Shown here piece after piece: positions 1 to 9,600 of a stretch of DNA of 64,000 nt; position 1 is the stretch's first letter; each line of letters starts with the position of its first letter. The stretch is from Synechococcus elongatus PCC 11801 (lineage in GTDB: Bacteria; Cyanobacteriota; Cyanobacteriia; Synechococcales; Synechococcaceae). The stretch spans positions 620,001-684,000 of the forward strand of contig NZ_CP030139.2 in NCBI RefSeq assembly GCF_003846445.2, written 5' to 3'. The notes under the pieces were generated by a model. The model searched no databases and was not told where the DNA came from. It was given only the letters and a program-made list of their open reading frames with translations. The translations under genes and the position numbers were made by a program.

Positions 1-17
1 CCTAGGCACCACCACTC

Positions 18-45
18 AGTCCCCGCAAACGCCTCGGCGGGGACT
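18..45 (+). terminator. Hairpin, probable transcription terminator at the left edge
   Basis: A 9-bp perfect stem (18-26 with 37-45, AGTCCCCGC/GCGGGGACT) is followed by a T-rich stretch without a clean T-run. It probably ends a transcript entering from outside the window, which cannot be seen. Confidence 0.5.
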
Positions 46-586
46 TCTACTCAATTTTCAATAGCGCAGCATTTGAGCCAATCAACCGGCTGAGGCTGCA
101 CAACTGGGAACGAAGACAAACTGAGGCGCGATCGTGCCTACTGATCTCCTTCCAGCACCCCAAAAACTCCGAGAGCTGCTCGGTTGGTTGGGTCGGGGTC
201 GCAGTGATGCTGTTTTTGGAGAAGATCGCGTCAATTTTAGTTTTTCTACTGCAATTGCTGGGTTAAATTGGTCAGTTTCCTGATCTTGTCTTCGGTTGAC
301 ATACTAAATCAATGCCAACAGCAACCTATTGAGGACAGAGCACTTGCATCCAGACCATTCCAAGGAGAGGGTTGCAATATCACCATCAACTTGCAAGAGA
401 GCCACCAACACATGGAGCTTTCGATCACTCACAATCAAGCTTCCGATTTGTTGTAAGGCAGCCAGCTCAGCGCTAGGGCGGTGCGATCGCTGAAACAGAC
501 CATACAAGATAGCCACGCAGCAGGCAAAGAAGATGATTCTGTTTTACAATCAAGCCCAATTTCAGTGATGGTTGTTTGATAGCTAA
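46..586. other. Intergenic stretch, no supported gene
   Basis: About 540 bases with only short, overlapping open frames on both strands, none with recognisable protein character. One HIP1 octamer lies near 484. The last 40-60 bases are AT-rich and presumably carry the promoter of the gene at 587, but no clear -35/-10 pair was identified. Confidence 0.5.
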
Positions 587-1360
587 ATGGGCAAAAATGT
601 AATTCTTTCAGCAGTTGTAGGCTATTCTTACGACAAAGTAGATCTGTTCCTATCCTCTGCATTACGTAACACATCTGCAGATGTTATTTTGATAGCATCA
701 AAAACTTCACCTCAGCTTCGCCACCAATTACTGAGTTCGCCACGAGTGAAATTAGTGACTATTGATTTCCAGGGCGAACTAACTGAGATGGTATTTCGAC
801 GCTTCTTTATTGCCAAAGAGATTTTGGCAAAAATTGAAGCAGATGAGGTGCTACTTAGCGATGCACGTGATGTCTATTTTCAATCTGATCCATTTGGTAT
901 AGAGGGAATTGTTTTTGCAGAAGAGCCTCAACTCATTGCAAGCTGCCAAGTGAATAGCAGTTGGGTCAAGAAATACTTAGGAGAAGATGAGTATCAAATA
1001 ATCTCTTCAAATCCTGTTCTCTGTGCTGGCACAATTTTGGGTGAGAGACTAGAGCTCATTAGCTTTCTTGAGCACTTTACACAAAAAATGTCCAGCTTAC
1101 GATCGCGGCAAACTGACTTAGCTTGGGGTGTTGACCAAGCCTGCCTCAACAGTATGGTGTGGAACACCCACTCAAATCCAACTTATAAAACTTCTAGAAA
1201 CTACCAAGGCTTTGCACTAACACTCTTCCATGAACAGTCATTTTTGATCAATGCAGAGGGACGGCTGATCAATCGCGATCGCAGCATCATTCCAGTCATT
1301 CATCAATACGATCGCTTCCCTTGGTTAGCGCAGCATCTCCGCACATTTATCCCATCCTAG
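587..1360 (+). CDS. Putative nucleotide-sugar glycosyltransferase, GT-A-like
   Basis: Protein of 257 residues. It opens with a hydrophobic beta strand (NVILSAVVGYSYDKVDLFL) typical of a GT-A nucleotide-sugar fold. A DARD motif at residues 92-95 (SDARDVYFQSDPF) resembles the metal-binding DxD of glycosyltransferases that read a donor sugar. There is no signal peptide or membrane segment, so a cytoplasmic enzyme is expected. The gene is visibly more AT-rich than the housekeeping genes further right and has few HIP1 sites, which suggests later acquisition. Together with the GT4 gene 160 bases downstream it may build surface glycan; that role is inferred from context. The exact family was not recognised, and the acceptor and donor are unknown. 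Confidence 0.6.
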   Translation: MGKNVILSAVVGYSYDKVDLFLSSALRNTSADVILIASKTSPQLRHQLLSSPRVKLVTIDFQGELTEMVFRRFFIAKEILAKIEADEVLLSDARDVYFQSDPFGIEGIVFAEEPQLIASCQVNSSWVKKYLGEDEYQIISSNPVLCAGTILGERLELISFLEHFTQKMSSLRSRQTDLAWGVDQACLNSMVWNTHSNPTYKTSRNYQGFALTLFHEQSFLINAEGRLINRDRSIIPVIHQYDRFPWLAQHLRTFIPS

Positions 1361-1518
1361 GCTGCGTTGTGACTCTCAACTTTTCAGCCACTTTCGCTTT
1401 TTAGTCGGGTAAGAGTTGAGCCAAGCAGATGTAGCGCCAACTCGCAGTATCATGCCGCAAGGCCCTTGGGCACTTGTTGGCGGCTCTCTTCGGACTTTTC
1501 CTTTCGTCACGCATCGGC

Positions 1519-2748
1519 ATGAATCTGCTGTTCATTCACCAAAATTTTCCTGGCCAGTGGAAGCACCTTGCTCCAGCGATGGCTGCCTTACCCAACTACC
1601 GAGCAGTAGCCTTGGCGATGCACGATCGCCCCATCCATGCACCGGGGGTAGAGGTCCGGCGCTACAAAGCGAAGCGAAGCAGCACACCCAACATTCATCC
1701 TTGGAGTGTTGACTTCGAAAGCCAGATGATTCGGGGTGAATCCTGTGCTGATGCTTGCATTCAGTTACGCAATGAGGGCTTTATCCCGGATGTGATTTGT
1801 GCACACCCAGGCTGGGGTGAAGCGCTATTCCTCAAAGATGTATGGCCTAAGGTCAAGATTCTGGGCTATCACGAGTTTCACTACCACAAGGATGCCTCGA
1901 GTTTCGATCGTGAGTTCGTGGCACCTCCTTCCTGGCAGGATGCTTGTCGTTTGCGAACTAAAAATGCTTCTTTTTTGCTGGGCTACGAAGATATTGACTG
2001 GGGGATTTCGCCGACGCGCTTTCAGTGGGAGACACTACCAACAAGGGTGAAAGAGCGCACCAGTGTGATTCACGACGGCATCGATATTGAACATGTCAAA
2101 CCCAACCCACAGTCGAAGCTGCTGATCCAAAGCCGAGACCTGACGGTCAGCCGGGAGAGTGAGGTAATCACGTTTATTAGTCGTCATTTGGAGCCAACGA
2201 GAGGCTTCCATCGCTTCATGCGAGCCTTACCGAAAATTCAGGCAAATCATCCCAAGGCCCATATTTTTATTGTGGGTAGCGAAGGGAATGGCTATGGTGC
2301 CCCTCACCCGAGTGGCAAGAGCTATAAGCAGGTGATGTTGGAGGAGCTAGAGGGGCAACTCGATTTGCAGCGGCTGCATTTCTTAGGGCCATTGCCCTAT
2401 GGCCAGCTGATTAAGTTGCTACAGCTCACGACGATTCATGTCTATTTCACGATTCCGTTTGTGTTGTCGTGGTCGCTGATGGAGGCGATGGCTTGTGGAG
2501 CGTTGATCATTGGCTCAAAGACGCCGCCACTTGAGGAGGTGATTCAGCATGGCAAGAATGGCTTGCTAGTTGATTACTTCCAAACCTCAGAGCTGGTGGA
2601 GGCGGTGAAGGAAATTTTCCAGCATCCCGATCGCGGTGAGAGTTTGCGGCAGGCAGCTCGGCAAACGATCGTGGAGGGCTATGACTTGCGCTATTCGCTG
2701 AAGCGGCAACAGGCGTTGATTTTGGCGTTAGGTACCCATGTGCTGTGA
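1519..2748 (+). CDS. GT4-family glycosyltransferase (family 1 group)
   Basis: Protein of 409 residues from the ATG at 1519, preferred because homologous proteins begin at the first beta strand MNLLFIHQNFPGQWKHL; an in-frame upstream extension to 1474 adds only 15 unconvincing residues. The N-terminal half carries the acceptor domain. The C-terminal half has the nucleotide-sugar Rossmann domain with strand ITFISRHLEPTRG, an FIVGSEG strand and the E-containing donor motif around residue 322 (SLMEAMACGALIIGS). This is a retaining GT-B enzyme that adds a sugar to a lipid- or polysaccharide-linked acceptor in the cytoplasm. Substrate is not predictable. It follows another glycosyltransferase-like gene on the same strand and faces a surface RTX gene, so a cell-surface glycan role is plausible. 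Confidence 0.85.
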   Translation: MNLLFIHQNFPGQWKHLAPAMAALPNYRAVALAMHDRPIHAPGVEVRRYKAKRSSTPNIHPWSVDFESQMIRGESCADACIQLRNEGFIPDVICAHPGWGEALFLKDVWPKVKILGYHEFHYHKDASSFDREFVAPPSWQDACRLRTKNASFLLGYEDIDWGISPTRFQWETLPTRVKERTSVIHDGIDIEHVKPNPQSKLLIQSRDLTVSRESEVITFISRHLEPTRGFHRFMRALPKIQANHPKAHIFIVGSEGNGYGAPHPSGKSYKQVMLEELEGQLDLQRLHFLGPLPYGQLIKLLQLTTIHVYFTIPFVLSWSLMEAMACGALIIGSKTPPLEEVIQHGKNGLLVDYFQTSELVEAVKEIFQHPDRGESLRQAARQTIVEGYDLRYSLKRQQALILALGTHVL

Positions 2749-2768
2749 AGCTCATAGTACATGTCAGC

Positions 2769-2814
2769 TCACCTCAAACGTTCTAGAAATAGCTTTCTAG
2801 AACGTTTGAGGTGA
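2769..2814. repeat. Perfect 21-bp inverted repeat with 4-base loop
   Basis: Bases 2769-2789 are the exact reverse complement of 2794-2814, separated by TAGC. The stem contains TTCTAGAA-type symmetry. It lies 20 bases after the stop of the GT4 gene. No T-run follows on either strand, so it is either an unusual bidirectional terminator or the remnant of a small mobile palindrome. No second copy was noticed in the window by eye. Confidence 0.85.
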
Positions 2815-2985
2815 TGAATAAGAGTGTTGTCAACTCGTGAGACTTTTGAGAAAAAATCAATTTATAGCGAGGTAGATTAGGCTTTGATATCATTTGTAGT
2901 TCTTGACTTTTTATTCCCTTTACTATCTTTTCTCTGCAATAGCTTTTAAGCAGCCAAGCAAGAAAAATTATTTCTGACACAGATC

Positions 2986-3013
2986 AAAATTCCCCTCCGC
3001 AATGCGAAGGGGA
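2986..3013 (-). terminator. Terminator of the 620-residue RTX gene
   Basis: Stem TTCCCCT (2990-2996) pairs with AGGGGAA (3007-3013), with an inner GC/GC pairing. Read on the minus strand it is followed directly by TTTT. It sits 56 bases beyond the stop of the minus-strand RTX gene. The 170 bases between it and the 21-bp palindrome hold no convincing gene; a 65-codon minus frame there has no recognisable features. Confidence 0.75.
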
Positions 3014-3068
3014 ACAGAACAGTCAGCGATTTACCTATTTTGGTGCTAGTTAGATGACAGCCATCAAT

Positions 3069-4922
3069 CTAGATGAATGTACTGGCAAACACCTCATTAA
3101 CAAGCAGCGCTGCAGGACCAACGTCTTCAAGAATGAAGATACTGGCATTCGTGAATAAGCTGTCATTCTGTCCACTATTACCTCCGCTTTGAGCAACTAA
3201 CGTGTCGCTGCCACCAAAGGCGTTAAAAGTAAACTTATTGGTCACACTATCAAAATCCCCACGCGCTAAGAACAGCGTATTATTAGGGAGGTTGGAAGCA
3301 TTAACTACTAGATTTGCAGCAGTAGTAACACTGCTGACTGCATCGATATCAAGCCTATCAATCCCTACTTGAAAATCAGTAATAACATCAACTCCGCCAT
3401 CAAAAGTGATAACAGTAGCTGGCACATTCCCCACAAAGGGTATCGTCGCGGAATCAAACCTGATGTTTCCAGCAGTCAGATTTTGAATTTGGGTTGGTGC
3501 AACACTGCTAGTAGCACCCTGAACAAAGACATCAGAGTCAGCACCACCTGTTAGGCGATCGGCACCCGCTCCACCATTGAGACTGTCATTTCCTAGATCG
3601 CCACTAATAGTGTCATTTCCTTCACCACCGAGGATGGTGTCATTGTTTTGGCCACCATTCAGGATATCGTTTCCAACTCCGCCATCAACAAGATCATCGC
3701 CCACATTACCGTTGATAGAGTCATTGCCAATCCCACCAAGAATACTGTCATTACCATTCAGGCCACGAATCGTATCGTCACCTTCGCTGCCGACCAAGAA
3801 ATCATTACCGCTACCACCATTAATTGAGTCATTACCTTGACCTGCATTAACGTAGTAATTGACAGTCGCTGAACTAAAGTCAAATGTATCAGCTGCCTGA
3901 GTTCCTAAGACAGCGACCTTGAACTGATCACCGCGCTGGATTCCTGAAATATCACGAACATCGAATGTTGTGACTCCATCAGCGATAAAGGTCACACCTT
4001 CATCGTCAATACGGCCAGCACTCCCTATAAGCCCATCACTGTTGTCTTCGGCTTGAGCACGAACAGCTAAGCCACCATCTTGAGGGGAGTTTGTGGATCC
4101 ATCATTAGGATTGTCATTCCCAACTTCCGAACTAGTAAAGGTTAGTCGGATTTGAGTGGCCACAGTAGCAAACTGAATGATATCTTGGCCCTCGCCACCA
4201 TTGATACTATCAGCACCGCCTGTGTCGAGGTTGTAGTTGATGACATCATCACCAGATCCACCCAAGATGATGTCATCACCAAGGTCACCACTGATCGTGT
4301 CGTTTCCTTCGCCGCCATCAATCGTGTCGTTGTCTCTGCCGCCATTGATAATGTCATTACCAATGCCGCCATTAATCAAGTCAGTGCCTTGATTCCCATT
4401 GATGACGTCATCGCCGTCATTACCGTTGATGGTGTCGTTACCTTCTCTGCCAAGGAGTGTGTCATTGCCATCACCCCCAAACAGCCCATCATTGCCGATG
4501 CCACCAACAAGGTTGTCATCGCCACCAAACCCATACAAGGCTGCTGGATAGTTACTGGGGTTATTGGTTGCTGATGCATCAAAAGTGTCAGCACCGTTAG
4601 TCCCTAAGCCTAGATAGACACCGACATCGACTGTCCTCAAACCATCTGCAATTTGTAGAACTCCACTGCGTGCACTCAGCTGTTCAAACGCACTGAGAGT
4701 AGTCTCAGAACCATTTCGAACGCTCCCTAGACCGTTAAATGGCGAGACATAGGACAGCGGATCTCTAAACAAAGCAAAACTCGTGCCAAAAAGGCGGACT
4801 CGGGTAATGTCTGTCGCAGTAAATCTCACTCCATCCTCGCCTATGGAAAGTCCTGTGACCGTTGGAGGAGTATTGATCAATCTTCTGACTGAAAGTGCTA
4901 ACGAGGAAAGAAATGACGACAT
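3069..4922 (-). CDS. RTX calcium-binding beta-roll protein, probably type I secreted
   Basis: About 617 residues from the ATG at 4922 (an in-frame upstream start adds three residues). Two blocks of nonapeptide RTX repeats (GGxGxDxhx, such as GGEGNDTISGDLGDD) lie at roughly residues 130-250 and 370-470, separated by a 110-residue globular spacer. After the second block comes ITDFQVGIDRLDID, the transition typical of RTX proteins, and then a hydrophobic C-terminal tail, the usual site of an uncleaved type I export signal. The repeats bind Ca2+ and fold outside the cell. No catalytic motif was found, so it is best described as a surface or extracellular structural/adhesin protein. No HlyB/HlyD/TolC genes are in the window. 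GC content is lower than in the flanking core genes. Confidence 0.85.
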   Translation of the reverse strand: MSSFLSSLALSVRRLINTPPTVTGLSIGEDGVRFTATDITRVRLFGTSFALFRDPLSYVSPFNGLGSVRNGSETTLSAFEQLSARSGVLQIADGLRTVDVGVYLGLGTNGADTFDASATNNPSNYPAALYGFGGDDNLVGGIGNDGLFGGDGNDTLLGREGNDTINGNDGDDVINGNQGTDLINGGIGNDIINGGRDNDTIDGGEGNDTISGDLGDDIILGGSGDDVINYNLDTGGADSINGGEGQDIIQFATVATQIRLTFTSSEVGNDNPNDGSTNSPQDGGLAVRAQAEDNSDGLIGSAGRIDDEGVTFIADGVTTFDVRDISGIQRGDQFKVAVLGTQAADTFDFSSATVNYYVNAGQGNDSINGGSGNDFLVGSEGDDTIRGLNGNDSILGGIGNDSINGNVGDDLVDGGVGNDILNGGQNNDTILGGEGNDTISGDLGNDSLNGGAGADRLTGGADSDVFVQGATSSVAPTQIQNLTAGNIRFDSATIPFVGNVPATVITFDGGVDVITDFQVGIDRLDIDAVSSVTTAANLVVNASNLPNNTLFLARGDFDSVTNKFTFNAFGGSDTLVAQSGGNSGQNDSLFTNASIFILEDVGPAALLVNEVFASTFI

Positions 4923-5743
4923 GAGACACAACCTTGATGATAGTTAGTGCAGAACAGACTCAATTAATCTGCTGTTTAGACACTAGAATACTCGGTGTCA
5001 ACAATTATGTACCGCAGAAAACACTATCTTTTTAAGATTCTTGCTAAAGTTCTTGAGAATGAGTCGGCTCTGTCTAGATTACGATCCTCAAACCAAATTG
5101 GATGCATTGAATGTTCAATGTCTGGGCTGACTAGCTTTTCTTAAGGATCTGTTCCTAATGAACTTGAGGGAATGGGTGTAAGTCATAGTGACCAGCGACG
5201 CTTTTTGGGAGTCGCCGGCTTGTGGGGAGGTTGATGAAGATCTGGTGATTGTATCTACCAAGCCCAAATTAAGAAGCTTTTTTCTTGCTACTCAACAGGC
5301 GTATCTATTAAGTATTAAATTCACCTACTTCAACAATTTTTCACGGCTCTAATGAGAGTAATCACCGCCATTTGGGCACACAGTTGGTCAGTTGCGGGGG
5401 AAATCCTTGAGTTCAGCTGAAAATTAGACAGGCTCTAGTAGTACCCAAGTCGTTCCCAGTTTGTATCGGTCAAATCATTGAGATGACAGAGATTAGCCAT
5501 TGATTAGGTTCTGTTTCCTCCTGTCTCTCAGCCAAGTCTCTTCTTCCCAAACCTATCGCTTTTACTTTTCTTCAGCAGTAGTTTTCGTGGAGAGTGACTC
5601 GAGAGACTGTCGTCTCCTTCTTTCCTAGTGAGCTAGGTGTCTATCGGAAAGGCTGGAGCGCGGCGTAGAGACGATTCTGCCAGCTACATAAAGCAAGGGC
5701 ATGGATGATACAGTCGAAGGCTGTTGCATAAGAAAGTTCAACG
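4923..5743. other. Intergenic gap of about 820 bases
   Basis: No supported protein or RNA gene. The part next to 4923 is AT-rich and should contain the promoter of the minus-strand RTX gene. No HIP1 octamer was seen in it. Short frames near 5641-5974 on the minus strand are antisense shadows of the small gene at 5744. Confidence 0.5.
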
Positions 5744-5965
5744 ATGCATATTTTTGCGGATGGTTTTACCCGAGTGTCGCTGTCGGGTGGGGTGGTAAGA
5801 TTGACGCTGGTGCAAAACGGTGCCGACAACCAAAGCAATGAAGTGGGTGAGCTGTTGATTCCGGCGGTGAAGGCGGAGCAGTTTGTGAAGGGTCTGGAAG
5901 CGGCGTTGCGGAAGTTGTCGGAGCAGGTGCAACAGGAGCAACAGGCAGCACAGCGCAATGCTTAG
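5744..5965 (+). CDS. Small conserved-looking hypothetical protein, 73 aa
   Basis: The product has a beta-rich first half (HIFADGFTRVSLSGGVVRLT and then GELLIPAVKAEQF) and a helical, glutamine-rich second half (ALRKLSEQVQQEQQAAQR). The pattern of a hydrophobic strand, an exposed loop with NGADN, a second strand and a helix reads as a genuine small fold, and a proper rho-independent terminator follows 70 bases after the stop. Function unknown. It stands alone between two gaps in the RTX block. No signal peptide or membrane segment. Confidence 0.65.
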   Translation: MHIFADGFTRVSLSGGVVRLTLVQNGADNQSNEVGELLIPAVKAEQFVKGLEAALRKLSEQVQQEQQAAQRNA

Positions 5966-6035
5966 TTCTCTCAAAACTGTAAGTGAAAACGCCTGATTAG
6001 GTTTTTGCTTGATTGTTTTGATTGCTATCTATATT

Positions 6036-6069
6036 GCCTGAGACTTTGTTGAAGTTTCGGGCTTTTTTA
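6036..6069 (+). terminator. Rho-independent terminator of the 73-aa gene
   Basis: Nine-bp stem with two G-U pairs (6036-6044 with 6054-6062), followed by TTTTTT. Located 70 bases after the small plus-strand gene. Confidence 0.8.
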
Positions 6070-6160
6070 TTGCTTAATCAATGTCCTATGCCCCCTCTTC
6101 CCTTAATCCCTTCTTTCACTCAGGGGAGAAGGGAAGCCAAGCCAAAATTAAGATCCGGTT

Positions 6161-6185
6161 CCTCTCTCCTGTTTTGGGAGAGGGG
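6161..6185. repeat. Short C/T-rich inverted repeat between convergent genes
   Basis: CCTCTC at 6161-6166 can pair with GAGAGG around 6178-6183. A second pyrimidine-rich/purine-rich pair lies just upstream (about 6110-6133). No T-run on either strand. It resembles the small C/T-rich palindromes scattered in cyanobacterial intergenic DNA, and it may act as a weak terminator for the minus-strand gene ending at 6195. Confidence 0.45.
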
Positions 6186-6194
6186 TGTGTTGCA

Positions 6195-6518
6195 CTAAGT
6201 GCTGGGGGTATCGTCTTGTAAGGGACGCCGAAAGATAAGGAGATTAACGCCGCTAATTTCTTCGCGGCTGTAGTATTCCCAGCCTTCGGAGCCGAGGCGA
6301 TTGAAGAGATCGATCAGTTGTTGGAGGCCACCGGAGCTGGGCAGGGGGCGCTGGGCTTTATCGCTGTAGTATTCGGGAAATTGTTGTTCGAGGAAGGGTT
6401 TGGAGAACAGTTTTTCGGGTGAGGTGGCGGGAGTGTCTGCCTGGGAGGTTGAGCCAGAGGCTTGAGGTTTGGAAGGGCTGGTGGAGAGATAAACCAAGCG
6501 ATATTGCCAGCGGATCAT
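6195..6518 (-). CDS. Hypothetical protein with DUF4177-like ends
   Basis: About 107 residues from the internal ATG at 6518. A frame start 24 bases earlier would run into the terminator at 6541-6565 and is less likely. The sequence starts IRWQYRLVYLS and ends with LIDLFNRLGSEGWEYYSRE followed by a strand (GVNLLIFRRP). This is the strand, long helix with LNxLGxEGWE, final strand arrangement known from DUF4177-type small proteins. The middle 45 residues are Ser/Thr/Pro/Gln-rich and probably disordered. No catalytic residues are evident and the function is unknown. It lies downstream of the giant RTX gene on the same strand but is separated from it by a strong terminator, so it probably has its own promoter. 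Confidence 0.6.
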   Translation of the reverse strand: MIRWQYRLVYLSTSPSKPQASGSTSQADTPATSPEKLFSKPFLEQQFPEYYSDKAQRPLPSSGGLQQLIDLFNRLGSEGWEYYSREEISGVNLLIFRRPLQDDTPST

Positions 6519-6540
6519 AGTTATCAAAGAGATGTCTAAC

Positions 6541-6565
6541 AAAAAAGAGGGGCTATTGCCCCTCT
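6541..6565 (-). terminator. Terminator of the giant RTX gene
   Basis: Perfect 8-bp stem AGAGGGGC/GCCCCTCT (6546-6553 with 6558-6565) with a TATT/AATA loop. On the minus strand it is followed by TTTTT. It lies 50 bases after the stop of the 1390-residue gene. Confidence 0.88.
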
Positions 6566-6616
6566 TGAACGAGTTACTAGGGTAAGCAAAGTAGCTTACC
6601 CCTAACTGGAAAGAGT

Positions 6617-9600
6617 TTAGAGGTTGATGACTGGGGCTTGGGTTGCTTGGAACAGGAAGTCGTCAGCAGCAAGATTTGCCGTATCGACCAATGCCAGCAA
6701 ACGCAATTCATTAGCTTCAACTTGAGCACCAGCGCCAGAAGCACCAGTCTCATTAACGAAGAAGTAGATTGCGCTTTGGGTTTGACCCTGAGCAATGATC
6801 AGACCACCTTGGCCGCTATCTGCTGTGATACCACCAGTGAGGCCGTTGACCTTGGTAGCGATCGTGCCAAAGTTGGTGAGATCCGCATCTTCGAGGCCCT
6901 GAGCATTGGTCAGGAAGAGTGCTTCCCGAGTGCCAAAGTCAATGCCACGGTCAATCCCGAAGTCGTCAAGGAGGTAGTTGCCGTTGCTTCCAGTGATACC
7001 GGCTAGCAGGTTGCCACCAATCACAATCTTGTCGCCAGTGATGTTGTCAATGTTGACACCATCATTGGCCCCACCAGCGCGATCGACATCAATCTGGTTT
7101 GATAAACCATTTGCATCAATTGTCACGACGTCGTTGAAGTCGCGAACCGGACCAAGGTTGATTGGCTGTCCAGCAGCAGTGCCATAAAGCGTGATGCCAC
7201 CGTTATCAAAGTTACGGATGACATCAAAGCCCGAGGCAACACCTTGTGCAGAGCCGTCGTTGGCAGTGACGTAGCGAACGAATTCGCTGAAGGCATCTGT
7301 TGTAGCTGGGTTTGCGACTGCGGGGGCAGCAGTCAGGGTAATGGTGTCGGCACCGCCGTTCCCTTGGTAGCTGACAAAGCCACGAGTCTTCTCGATCACC
7401 AGTGGATCGTTAAGGCCAATGACCGGCTTGGTACCGGCCGTAATGCTATCAGCACCACTACCGCCCACAACGCCGGCACCCACATTAACGTCTGCAGTAC
7501 CACCGAGGTTATCGGAGAACAGGAAGCCATTAATCAGAGCAAGCTTTTCAATAGCTGTCGTTGCGGTTCCCGGGTTAACAACACTGCCGCCCACACCCGC
7601 AGTGAAAGGAGAATCTTCATTGGTGATACGAGTGACGGTTTCGGGGACTAGCAGTCCAGTGAGTCCCGCTTGGATAGAGCCAGCTGGGGCAATGCTAGGA
7701 GCTGCTCCAAACTGAGGAGTGGGCAATGCAGTAGAGCCGCTGAAGAAGCCATTGCTGATAATGTTCAGACTCTGGCCAACCACAAAACCACCATCGTTGG
7801 CATTGGGTGAGATCAACCCTGCTGTGACAATGGAGTTTGCGGAGTCGGAGCTAGCATTTGCGACAACACTGATGCCGTTGGCTCCATCCGACTGAGCAGC
7901 CACCGTCCGTGCCAAACGCAGGGTAACGTCTGAATCGTCAATGCCAACAACCAACTGCTCGATGCCCGAGATCACAGGGTTGATGTCGTTGGGGCCAAGT
8001 GGCAAGAAGCCAGGTAGCAACGGATTGCCAACACGAGGTGCAAGGTCAGTATCTGTATCGATGGTGAAGCTCAGCGTATCGGTGCCAGCACCACCTCTAA
8101 CCGTATCTGCGCTATCCAGCTCATTGATCGGACTGAAGGTAATAAAGTCGTTTCCTTCGCCACCAAGAATGCTGTTGCTGCCGTTATCAACAGTGATGAC
8201 GTCATCGCCGGCTCCACCGTCAATGGTGTTGTTGCCGTCATCAGCAGTGATGATGTCATCGCCGTCACCACCGAGGATGCTGTTGTTGCCGTCATCAACA
8301 GTGATGACATCGTTGCCAGCACCACCAAGGATGGTGTTGTTGCCGTCATCAGCAGTGATGACATCATTGCCACTGCCACCAAGAATGCTATTGTCGCCGT
8401 CACCAACGACAATGACGTCGTTACCAGTACCACCATCAATGGTGTTATTGCCATTGCCAGCTAGGATGCTGTCGTTACCGTCACCACCAAGGATACTGTC
8501 GTCGCCACCTAGTGCAACAACAACGTCGGCACCATCACCAGCATCAATGATGTTGTCGCCAGCACCAGCCAGCACTTCATCATTGCCAGCACCAGCCAAG
8601 ATGCTGTCATTGCCGTCCTGAGCAATGATGCGATCGCTACCAGCTCCTGCAACAACAATGTTGTTGCCATCACCGACATCGATCTGGTCATCACCGGAGC
8701 CAGTAAGCACAGAGTCATTGCCAGTGCCCGTGGTCACAAAGTTGTCACCATCACCGGCATTAACAATGTCGTTGTCGTTGTTGTCGACAAAATCTACCAA
8801 GGTGGGGCTGAGATCGCCGAAGGGGGGAACGGGGATAGCGAGAGGGTTGCCGGGTCCGAATAGCCCAGGATTAGCTGCTACGAACGCATTCAAAGCTGCA
8901 ATGAAGGCAGCATCAGTAACAGCTGTGCCGGCTGTGTTGATAGTGTCATTGCCTGAACCCGTAACTACAGAATCGCTGCCGTTGCCAGTCACGACACTGT
9001 TGTTGCCGTTACCAGTGGCGACAACGTCATCTTCACCAACGTTATCTGCAGTGATCGTAATGGTGTCTTGCACCACGATAGGGGCATTCGGAGGGTTATT
9101 AATAACTCCGCCATCAACGGTGTCAAAGGCAAAGGAAACAGAACCCGCGCCGGCTGTATTAATAGTGTTGTTACCATCAGCCGCAATTACTGAGTCCTCG
9201 CCATCGCCGGTAACGATGGAGTTGTTGCCTGCACCACCATCAACCGTGTCGCGGTCAAAGGTAACGGTGTTGGCTGGATTGGGTAATGCAAAAGCACCTG
9301 CAACAATCGTGTCGCTACCGCCAGCACCAACAATGCTGTCGCTGCCGTCACCGGTAATCACGCTGTCGCTGCCATCTTGCAGGATGACGTCGAAAGCAGT
9401 TGCTGCAATTGAGTTCGGACGGCTAGTCGGATCGGAGTCAAGGTCCAATCTGTTGCCATTGAGGCCGTTATCAACGGTATCGCCGTCGCCAGTTGCGCCT
9501 AGAACTAGTACCCGACCGCGGAAATCTGAGGTGTACTCGATGTCGAGGTCAGCTGTAAGACCTGAAGCATCGATCGTTGAAATTTGACCGTTGCGATTGC

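Noticed and set aside
2783-2980. 65-codon minus-strand ORF after the GT4 gene
   Set aside because: Begins inside the 21-bp palindrome, no recognisable features and no ribosome-binding site.
8168-8491. Regular repeats considered as a CRISPR array
   Set aside because: The repeats are directly adjacent, in frame, and encode RTX nonapeptides; there are no spacers.
7941-9587. Long plus-strand ORFs opposite the giant RTX gene (226 and 320 codons)
   Set aside because: Products are Pro/Ser/Leu repeats mirroring the RTX repeats on the other strand; shadows.
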